DNA of 64,000 nt, from positions 76,076 to 140,075 of the forward strand of contig CAZTOW010000024.1 in the NCBI GenBank assembly GCA_964615375.1. The letters run 5' to 3'. Shown here piece by piece: positions 1-6,655 of this stretch. The stretch is from CAZKWG01 sp964615375. GTDB taxonomy: Bacteria > Myxococcota_A > UBA796 > CAZKWG01. Position numbers and translations under genes: made by a program. Within the stretch, counting starts at the first letter, position 1; the number at the start of each line of letters is the position of its first letter. The notes under the pieces were generated by a model. That model made no database searches, was not told where the DNA came from, and saw nothing but the letters and a program-made list of their open reading frames with translations.

Positions 1-540
1 GAGCCCGCCGAGGAGCCCACGGTGGCGGAGCAGCCCGTTCTCCCGGCCGAGCCCCCGGTCGAGGCGCCCCCGCCCGCGGATCCGCCCGTCGCCGAGGCCC
101 CCCCCGTAGTGGAGCCGGTGGAGGAGCCGGTGGAGGTGCCGCCGGCCACGCCGCCCGTGGAGACGCCGACGCAGCCCGTGGCCCAGACTTCGGCCCAGAG
201 CTCTGGACAGACTTCGGCCCAGACTTCGACCCAGACCTCGGCCCAGAGCGCTCGGGGGACCGGCTCGAAGGCGACCGGGGCGCGGCCGAAGACCCCGACG
301 AAGGCCACGACCGCCACGGGGAAGGTGCTGGTGCGCGGCCACTACGACCGGGCCGAGCTGGTCGGCGCGGGGGGGAGCGTCCCGGTAGGCGAGGTGGCGC
401 CCGGCGCCTGGAAGCTCCGCGTGCGATTCGCCAAGGAGCTCACCTGGGTGGAGACCGGGCTCACGCTGAACGTCGAGGCGAACAAGACCGTGACGGTGGA
501 CTGCTCTTTCGAGAGCGAAGCATGCAGGATCGCGCGATGA
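1..540 (+). CDS. C-terminal part of a proline-rich protein with a PEGA-like tail domain (5' end outside window)
   Basis: The reading frame is open from base 1 and contributes 179 residues before the TGA at 538-540, so the gene begins upstream of the window. The visible part is a Pro/Glu/Val-rich linker, then a Gln/Thr/Ser-rich stretch with repeated AQT units, then a compact C-terminal domain of about 75 residues ending in a C-x(7)-C pair. That last domain can be aligned by eye with the C-terminus of the protein at 6656-8920: both have a Gly-Lys/Gly-Thr start, an APGAWKLRVRF or VGSYKLTARF strand, and two cysteines near the end. Tails like this close many myxobacterial Ser/Thr kinases and related membrane signalling proteins, so the missing N-terminus may be a kinase or a GTPase-associated domain; that is inference. 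A GTG at 22 is an in-frame codon and not a likely true start. Confidence 0.7.
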   Translation, partial: EPAEEPTVAEQPVLPAEPPVEAPPPADPPVAEAPPVVEPVEEPVEVPPATPPVETPTQPVAQTSAQSSGQTSAQTSTQTSAQSARGTGSKATGARPKTPTKATTATGKVLVRGHYDRAELVGAGGSVPVGEVAPGAWKLRVRFAKELTWVETGLTLNVEANKTVTVDCSFESEACRIAR

Positions 541-591
541 CTCTCGAGCCCGGTCGCTTGCGGGTTCCTCGCGCGGAAGGTAGGTGATGGG

Positions 592-1668
592 ATGAATTCG
601 GCCTCCGACCTGTCTCAGTCGGCTGATGGGGACCTGATGCGCGGCGTGTGCTCCTTCGATGTGCGACTCCCTCTGGCGTTCTGCCTATGGTCAGCCTCCT
701 CGGCCGCGCTCGCCGCGCCCTGCACGGATCCGGTCTCGGCGGCGAGCGTCGACGCGCTCGTGGCCAAGGTGGACGTGGCCTTCGTGGGTTCGGACACGGA
801 CGCGATCCCGGCCATGGCGACGGAGCTGCGCGACAGCCTGCCCTGCGTGACCGAGGCCCTGGACGGGCGGCAGGTGGGCGGGATCCACCGCGTGCTGGCG
901 CTGGACGCCTTCATCGCCCGCGACCGGGACCGGGTCCGCCAGAGCCTGGCCGCGGTGCGCTCGGCGGATCCGAACTACACGCTGCCCGAGTTCCTGCCGC
1001 CGGCTCACCCGATGCGCGCGGACTTCGAGGCCATCGCCCTGGTGGACGCGCCGACCAGCCCGCTGCCCGCCCCGGAGAACGGGCGCCTGTGGGTCAACGG
1101 CAAGGTGGCCGAGCGGCGCCCGGACGGCTTCCCCGCCGTGGTGCAGTGGGAGAAGGGCCGCGGGAAGATCGGCATGACGGCGCTGCTGCTGCCCGGCGAT
1201 CCCGCCCCGGCCTACCCGGTGGCCAAGGCGGTGGCCGTAGGCGACGGCGGCGAGAAGCCCAACGGCGGCCGGGGCCACAAGGAGCCCAAGGAGCCGAAAG
1301 ACCCGAAGGACCCGAAGGGCGAGCACGAGGGGCCCCGCTGGGTCCTGGTGGGCGCGGGCGGCGGCGCGGTGGTGGTCTCCGGCGTGCTGGGCCTGGTGGC
1401 CAGCGGCGCGGACCAGCGCTGGGGAGACTGCGCGGGCGAGGCCGGCTCCGAGGGGGTCACGGCCTGCGTGGACCTGAACGCGGACGCGGCGAAGGCGGCC
1501 TGGACCGGCGAGCCGGGCTGGGACGACCTGAACGACTGGCAGCGGCGGGCGGAGACCATCCGCTACGGGATGGGCGACGCCAGCGCGGACGGGAAGGTGG
1601 CGGGGGCCGCGGCGCTGGGCGCCCTGGCCGTGGGCGCCGGCCTGATCACCGTCGGATTCGTGTGGTAG
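592..1668 (+). CDS. exported two-helix membrane protein of unknown function
   Basis: I do not recognise a named family. The protein is 358 residues from the ATG at 592; a second ATG at 637, preceded by GGGGA at 628-632, gives a better signal peptide (hydrophobic run LPLAFCLWSASSAALA) and may be the true start. The region to about residue 200 is helical and resembles TPR-like bookkeeping domains, with one Cys in the helical part and the motif LPPAHPMR. A strongly charged Lys-Glu-Pro linker (about residues 225-243) leads to a transmembrane segment (WVLVGAGGGAVVVSGVLGLV). A second glycine-rich hydrophobic segment forms the C-terminus. It lies 51 bases after the PEGA-like tail gene and 39 bases before the first MopE-type lipoprotein on the same strand, so co-transcription is likely. 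An envelope location is inferred. Confidence 0.7.
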   Translation: MNSASDLSQSADGDLMRGVCSFDVRLPLAFCLWSASSAALAAPCTDPVSAASVDALVAKVDVAFVGSDTDAIPAMATELRDSLPCVTEALDGRQVGGIHRVLALDAFIARDRDRVRQSLAAVRSADPNYTLPEFLPPAHPMRADFEAIALVDAPTSPLPAPENGRLWVNGKVAERRPDGFPAVVQWEKGRGKIGMTALLLPGDPAPAYPVAKAVAVGDGGEKPNGGRGHKEPKEPKDPKDPKGEHEGPRWVLVGAGGGAVVVSGVLGLVASGADQRWGDCAGEAGSEGVTACVDLNADAAKAAWTGEPGWDDLNDWQRRAETIRYGMGDASADGKVAGAAALGALAVGAGLITVGFVW

Positions 1669-1707
1669 TGGAATTCCTGGACCCGGACAGGTGCGGAAGG
1701 GGATGAC

Positions 1708-3303
1708 ATGCGGTCGATGCTGCTGATGGGGATGGTCCTGGGGCTCGCGGGCTGCGGGAACGATGAATGTGACGCCTGCTGCGACGCCATCGGCGCGCTG
1801 GACGAGGACGGGGACGGCTCCCTGCCCGCGGACGTGTCGCTGCCCGAGGCCTGCGGGGAGCTCACGCTGGAGGAGGCGCTGGCCGGGCTCTCCTACACCA
1901 CCGACGACTGCGACGATCAGGACGCCGAGCGCTTCGTGGGCAACGCCGAGCTCTGCGGGGACGGCAAGGACCAGGACTGCGACGGCGAGGACCCGGAGCG
2001 CTCGACCTGGTACCCCGACGGCGACGGCGACGGCTTCGGCGACGCCGACGACGCCGGCACGGAGGCCTGCGATCAGCCGGAGAACACCGTGTCCGACAAC
2101 ACGGACTGCGACGACGGCGACGGCGGCGTGAACCCGGACGCCGAGGCCGAGGCGGTCTGCGGGGACGACCTGCCCGCCAACCTGGACCAGAACTGCGACG
2201 GCATCCTGCGCTGCGGGGTGTCCGAGGGCATGGGCGCCGCCAGCTTCGTGACGCTGGCCCCGGGCGCGGGCGCGGCGGTGGCGGCGGACGACGGGATGGC
2301 CGTCATCGGCGGGGACGACGCGGCCTGGACGCTGAGCGCGGATCGGCAGCGCGAGCTCCGCGAGGACGCGCTCAGCCTGGGCTTTGCCGCGGGCGAGGAG
2401 GCCGGGGCGGACGTGGCGGTGCTGGGCGGGGTCGTGATGGTGGGGGCGCCGGGGTACGATGATCCTGAAGGCGGCGATTTTGCACTCAATATCGGAAGGA
2501 TCTACCTTGAGAACGGCATTGTGGAGGGAGATGCCAAGAACGTCGCCGTGGGGCGCCGTCTCTCGGCGGGCGCGTCACTGATCGCCGTAGGACGGTACTC
2601 GGGGACGGCTTGGGATCTCTATTTCCTGGCATCTGAGGCGCTGCCTTCGGCAGGAACCGAGGTGAGCCTTGCAGACATGGAGGCTACCCCGATCTCCGGC
2701 ATCGCCGGCAGCGCTGACGCCCCCCCCTCCGTAAGCATCGCCTCCGCAGGCGGCGAGACCATGGTCGCCGTCGGTCAGCCCGATGAGGTCTCCCGAAACG
2801 AGCGCGCCCAATGGTACGCCGTGGACGGCACCACGGCGACGCTCTACCGCGCCGTCACCAGCAACTCCGACACCTTCGGCAGCTCCATCCTCCTGATGGA
2901 CCTGGATGACTCTGGCGAACTAGATCTCCTAGTCGGCGACCCCGGCACCAAGAAGGTCTTCGTCTACCTCGACGTCCAGGAGAGCGCGGACGCGCTCGCC
3001 TCCACCGACGCCGACCTCACCTTCACCGGCGACGCCGACGACACCGGCGCCACGCTGGCCAACGCCGGCGACATCAACGGCGACGGCCTCGACGATCTGC
3101 TCATCGGCGCCGACAACGCCGTCTACCTCCTGCTGGGCGGCTCTGGCGCCGAGCTCAGCGCCTTCGTGACCCTCGAGGGCGGGGCCGGCGAGGGCCTGGG
3201 TGAGGATCTCAGCGCCACCGATCTCGACGATGACGGCTATGATGATCTCCTCCTGGGCGCCCCCGGCGTGGGCGGCGTCTACGTCCTCTGGGGTGGCCCC
3301 TGA
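1708..3303 (+). CDS. MopE-repeat / FG-GAP lipoprotein, paralogue 1
   Basis: A 531-residue secreted lipoprotein. The signal peptide MRSMLLMGMVLGLAGC ends in a lipobox, with Cys16 as the predicted lipidated residue. The N-terminal half holds the cysteine/aspartate-rich MopE-type metal-binding repeats, seen as DCDDQDAERF with CGDGKDQDCDGED and DCDDGDGGVNP with QNCDGI, with a WYPDGDGDGFGD segment between them. The C-terminal half has at least three FG-GAP type blades (MDLDDSGELDLLVGDPG, GDINGDGLDDLLIGAD, TDLDDDGYDDLLLGAPG), the calcium-binding DxDxDG pattern of integrin-like propellers. It ends in VYVLWGGP, shared with its neighbours. It is the first of three tandem paralogues with overlapping ends. 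A cell-surface metal-binding or adhesion role is inference. Bases from about 2455 to 2945 are visibly poorer in GC than the rest of the gene. Confidence 0.85.
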   Translation: MRSMLLMGMVLGLAGCGNDECDACCDAIGALDEDGDGSLPADVSLPEACGELTLEEALAGLSYTTDDCDDQDAERFVGNAELCGDGKDQDCDGEDPERSTWYPDGDGDGFGDADDAGTEACDQPENTVSDNTDCDDGDGGVNPDAEAEAVCGDDLPANLDQNCDGILRCGVSEGMGAASFVTLAPGAGAAVAADDGMAVIGGDDAAWTLSADRQRELREDALSLGFAAGEEAGADVAVLGGVVMVGAPGYDDPEGGDFALNIGRIYLENGIVEGDAKNVAVGRRLSAGASLIAVGRYSGTAWDLYFLASEALPSAGTEVSLADMEATPISGIAGSADAPPSVSIASAGGETMVAVGQPDEVSRNERAQWYAVDGTTATLYRAVTSNSDTFGSSILLMDLDDSGELDLLVGDPGTKKVFVYLDVQESADALASTDADLTFTGDADDTGATLANAGDINGDGLDDLLIGADNAVYLLLGGSGAELSAFVTLEGGAGEGLGEDLSATDLDDDGYDDLLLGAPGVGGVYVLWGGP

Positions 3304-4970
3304 AGCAGCTCCTCGCCCTCGCCGGCCTCCTCGCCCTCACCGCCTGCGGCGGGGACAAGGGGAAGTGCGCTGAAGACCTCGTCGCCGTGGACGCGGACGG
3401 GGATCTCTACCTGCCCAATGACGCCGAGCTGCCCCGCTCCTGCAGCGGGGTGGACCTGGAGGCGGCCATCGACGAGGCGGGTCTGCTGACCGGCGACTGC
3501 GACGACGAGGACGATGACCGGCACCCCGGCAAGACCGAGACCTGCGGGGACGGCAAGGACCAGGACTGCGACGGCGAGGACCTGGCGCTGGTGCTGGGCT
3601 ATCTGGACGCGGACCTGGACGGCTACGGCGACCCGCTGTTCTCCCAGGAGAATTGCGGCGAGACCGAGGGCTACGTGGACAACGGGCTGGACTGCGACGA
3701 CGCGGACGCCACGATCAACCCGGACGCCGTCGAGGAGATCTGCGGCGACAGCGTGGACCAGGACTGCGACGGCGCCACGGCCTGCCCGCTCTCCGGGGAC
3801 ATCGATCTGGGCTCCGACGACTGGTCGGCCCTGGGCACCCTGGTCGCCATGGCCCCGGGCGGGGGCGGGGCGCTGTCCACGGGCGGAGACCTCAGCGGGG
3901 ACGGCGTGGAGGACGCCGTGGTCGGCGGGTCGAGCGCGGCCTGGACCCTGGTGGTGGGATCGGATCGCTCGCCCGTGGCCAGCCTGCTGGACGCGGGGCT
4001 CGGAGAGGACGAGGACGCGGGCGCGGCGGTGGCCCTGCTCGAGGACATCGACGGCGACGGGCTCGCCGAGGTGGCTGTGGGCGCGCCGGGCTGGGACGAC
4101 AGCGCCGTGGACATGGGCCGCGCGATCCTCCTCTGGAGCGGCAGCGGGGCGACCAGCGAGATCCTCGGCGAGGGCAAAGAGGACTTCGCCGGGGCGGTGA
4201 TCGCGTCGGCCAGCGCCGGGCTGGGCGTGAGCCAGTACACCGGGGACTCCTGGCGATTCTTCGTGTTCGGCGCGGCCGATCTGCCCCCCGCAGGCTCCAC
4301 CTACACCCTGGACGGGGGCTCCGAGGACACGCGGCTGACCGGGCTCTCCGGGGACGAGGAGGCCGCGCCCACGGTGGTCTCCCAGAGCAAGTCCGAGTGG
4401 TCGGACATCGCCGTCGGCCAGCCAGCCTACAGCTCAGGCAAGGGGCGCGCCCAGCTCTTCTTCGGGGTGAACCCCAGCTCTGGCGTGGTGGACGCGGCCG
4501 GGGCCACGGTCACCAGCGCCACCAGCGCCGACCTGGGCGCCGCCGTGGCCATGCCCGATCTGGACGCCGACGGCTTCCCCGATCTGGCGGTGGGCGCTCC
4601 CGGAGAGAAGGCGGTCTACGTCTTCCTGGGCCTGGCCTCGGACACCACGACCTCGCGCGCGGACTTCGTGTTCTCCGGGGGCACCGGCACGGGCGAGGCC
4701 CTGGCCGCGGCGGGCGACGTCAACGGCGACGGGGCGGGCGATCTGGTGGTGGGCGCGCCGGGCGCGGACACCGCCTACCTGCTGCTGGGGGGCGCGCTGC
4801 TGCCCACGGACACGGACGTGCTGCGGGCGACGGCGGTGATCGCGGGGGTGGCGGGCAGCCAGCTCGGCGCCGCGGTGGGCGCCGCGGATCTGGATGGCGA
4901 CGGCTTCGACGACGTCCTGCTGGGCGCTCCCGGGGCGGACGGTGTCTACGTGTTCTGGGGAGGGCCCTGA
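3300..4970 (+). CDS. MopE-repeat / FG-GAP lipoprotein, paralogue 2 (probable CTG start)
   Basis: The conserved body starts by the GTG at 3387, but the frame is open further upstream and there encodes a clear lipoprotein signal, KQLLALAGLLALTACGG, whose first codon AAG is at 3303. No ATG, GTG or TTG precedes it. The in-frame CTG at 3300-3302 overlaps the stop of the preceding gene as CTGA and has a GGGGTGG Shine-Dalgarno-like run just 5', so I place the start there. The mature protein has DCDDEDDDRHPGKTETC and DCDDADATINPDAVEEIC repeats with two QDCDG motifs, then five FG-GAP blades, for example EDIDGDGLAEVAVGAPG and ADLDGDGFDDVLLGAPG, ending VYVFWGGP. Location is predicted to be lipidated at the envelope. 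The product is about 556 residues. A start at 3387 would yield a cytosolic protein, which the repeats make unlikely. Confidence 0.8.
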   Translation: MKQLLALAGLLALTACGGDKGKCAEDLVAVDADGDLYLPNDAELPRSCSGVDLEAAIDEAGLLTGDCDDEDDDRHPGKTETCGDGKDQDCDGEDLALVLGYLDADLDGYGDPLFSQENCGETEGYVDNGLDCDDADATINPDAVEEICGDSVDQDCDGATACPLSGDIDLGSDDWSALGTLVAMAPGGGGALSTGGDLSGDGVEDAVVGGSSAAWTLVVGSDRSPVASLLDAGLGEDEDAGAAVALLEDIDGDGLAEVAVGAPGWDDSAVDMGRAILLWSGSGATSEILGEGKEDFAGAVIASASAGLGVSQYTGDSWRFFVFGAADLPPAGSTYTLDGGSEDTRLTGLSGDEEAAPTVVSQSKSEWSDIAVGQPAYSSGKGRAQLFFGVNPSSGVVDAAGATVTSATSADLGAAVAMPDLDADGFPDLAVGAPGEKAVYVFLGLASDTTTSRADFVFSGGTGTGEALAAAGDVNGDGAGDLVVGAPGADTAYLLLGGALLPTDTDVLRATAVIAGVAGSQLGAAVGAADLDGDGFDDVLLGAPGADGVYVFWGGP

Positions 4971-6646
4971 TGCGCGCGCTGCCGGTGCTGCTGTTGTTGG
5001 GAGCTTGTGATGCCTACGTGAGCCAGGAGGACCTGGAGAGCTGGCGTTGTGACCACTGGCTGGCCGAGCAGAGCTGGTACCTGGACGAGGACCGTGACGG
5101 CTGGGGTGATCTGGAAGCGGAGCGCGCCGACTGCGAGCGAATGGAGCTCTTCGTCGGCCAGTCGGGCGACTGCGACGACGGGGACGCCAGCCGCTTCCCC
5201 TCGAACCCCGAGCTCTGCCAGGACGGCATCGACCAGGACTGCGACGGCGAGGACCCGCAGCGCTCCACCTGGTACCCCGACGAGGACGGGGACGGCTACG
5301 GCGACGAGTCCGCGCCCCAGGAGGCCTGCGAGCCGCCGGAGGGGGCCATCGCCCAGGGCGGCGACTGCGACGACGACGACGCGGAGACCAACGCGGGCGC
5401 GGCCGATCGGACCTGCGGGGACGGGATCGACCAGGATTGCGACGGTCGGATCGAATGCGCGCTGACCGGGAGCGTCGATCTGTCGGAGGGCTGGTCCGCC
5501 TACGGGCTGACCCGCACCCTGGCCACGGGCGCGCCCACCGGAGTCGCCGCGGGCGCGGATGTGGACGGCGACGGCGTGGCGGACGCCGCCGCCAGCGGGA
5601 TGGCGATGGGCTGGCTCCTGGGCGTGGGCGATGACCGCGCCGACGAGAGCACCCGCCTCAGCGTGGACCTGACCGACGCCGACGACCCGGGCCTGCGGGT
5701 GGCGGTGGTGAACAACGGCGCGTTGGGCGCGGTCGCGCTGGGCTCGCCGGACCACGTGGGCGACGGCGGGACGGGGGAGGGCGCGGTCGCGCTCTGCTGG
5801 AGCGGGGACGACGAGAACCCAGGATGGATCACGGCCCCCACCGACTACCTGTACACCGGGGCCGCGGTGGCCGCGATCGACGGGACGCTGGCCGTCAGCA
5901 CCGAGATCGAGGTGCTGGAGGAGCTGCGCACCTGGCACACGACGGTCACCCTGCTGAGCGGGGAGGCCATCCCCGGCAGCGGCGAGACCCTGCGCCTCGA
6001 TCGCGCCGTCTCCGACGCCGAGGTGGACGTGATCAGCGCGCTGTCCCGGCGCCGCCCGGTGGTGGCCCTGGGCGCGGACGACGAAGGGCTCGAGATCGCC
6101 GTGGCCCTCCTGCACGACGACGACGACGAGGACGAGGCGAAGATCTACTGGTTCGGCGGTCCCCTGGCGGGCGAGGTGGAGGCCGAGGACGCGGGCTTCG
6201 CCGAGCTCTTCGACGAGATCAACCTGGGGAGCTCGCTGGCGCTGGTGGATCTGGACGGCGACGGCGCGCTGGATCTCGCCCTGGGCTCACCCGACCAGGA
6301 GGAGGTGGAGGTGCGCCTGGGCCCGCCCGAGCGCGCGGGAGAGGACCCGGACATGGTCTTCGAGGCGCAGGACGTGGGCCCCGCCCTGGCCAACGTGGGC
6401 GACGTGGACGGCGACGGGCTCGACGATCTCGCGGTGGGCGCGCCGAACAGCGACCTGGCCTACCTCATCCTCGGCGGCTCGGCCGCGGGCGGCGAGCTGG
6501 AGGCGGAGGCCACCATCCTCGGGCCCGAGGGCTCTCAGCTGGGCGCCAACCTCGCCGGGGCCGACGTGGACGGCGACGGCTGGAGCGACCTGGTCCTGGG
6601 CGCTCCGGGCAGCTACTCGATCTACGTGCTCTGGGGCGGCTTCTGA
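4970..6646 (+). CDS. MopE-repeat / FG-GAP lipoprotein, paralogue 3
   Basis: The ATG at 4970 overlaps the preceding stop by one base (TGATG) and follows a strong GGGGAGGG ribosome binding site. The signal peptide MRALPVLLLLGACDAY has a lipobox with the Cys at residue 13. The 558-residue protein then carries WYLDEDRDGWGD, DCDDGDASRFPSNPELC, QDCDGEDPQRSTWYPDEDGD and DCDDDDAETNAG repeats followed by blades such as VDLDGDGALDLALGSPD, GDVDGDGLDDLAVGAPN and ADVDGDGWSDLVLGAPG. It closes with IYVLWGGF. The acidic DDDDEDE stretch near residue 385 sits between blades and is not shared with the other paralogues. It is the last gene of the rightward run; the next gene converges 10 bases away. The same frame stays open far upstream, but that extension lies wholly inside paralogue 2 and lacks any signal peptide. 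Confidence 0.85.
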   Translation: MRALPVLLLLGACDAYVSQEDLESWRCDHWLAEQSWYLDEDRDGWGDLEAERADCERMELFVGQSGDCDDGDASRFPSNPELCQDGIDQDCDGEDPQRSTWYPDEDGDGYGDESAPQEACEPPEGAIAQGGDCDDDDAETNAGAADRTCGDGIDQDCDGRIECALTGSVDLSEGWSAYGLTRTLATGAPTGVAAGADVDGDGVADAAASGMAMGWLLGVGDDRADESTRLSVDLTDADDPGLRVAVVNNGALGAVALGSPDHVGDGGTGEGAVALCWSGDDENPGWITAPTDYLYTGAAVAAIDGTLAVSTEIEVLEELRTWHTTVTLLSGEAIPGSGETLRLDRAVSDAEVDVISALSRRRPVVALGADDEGLEIAVALLHDDDDEDEAKIYWFGGPLAGEVEAEDAGFAELFDEINLGSSLALVDLDGDGALDLALGSPDQEEVEVRLGPPERAGEDPDMVFEAQDVGPALANVGDVDGDGLDDLAVGAPNSDLAYLILGGSAAGGELEAEATILGPEGSQLGANLAGADVDGDGWSDLVLGAPGSYSIYVLWGGF

Positions 6647-6655
6647 GCCGACGCC

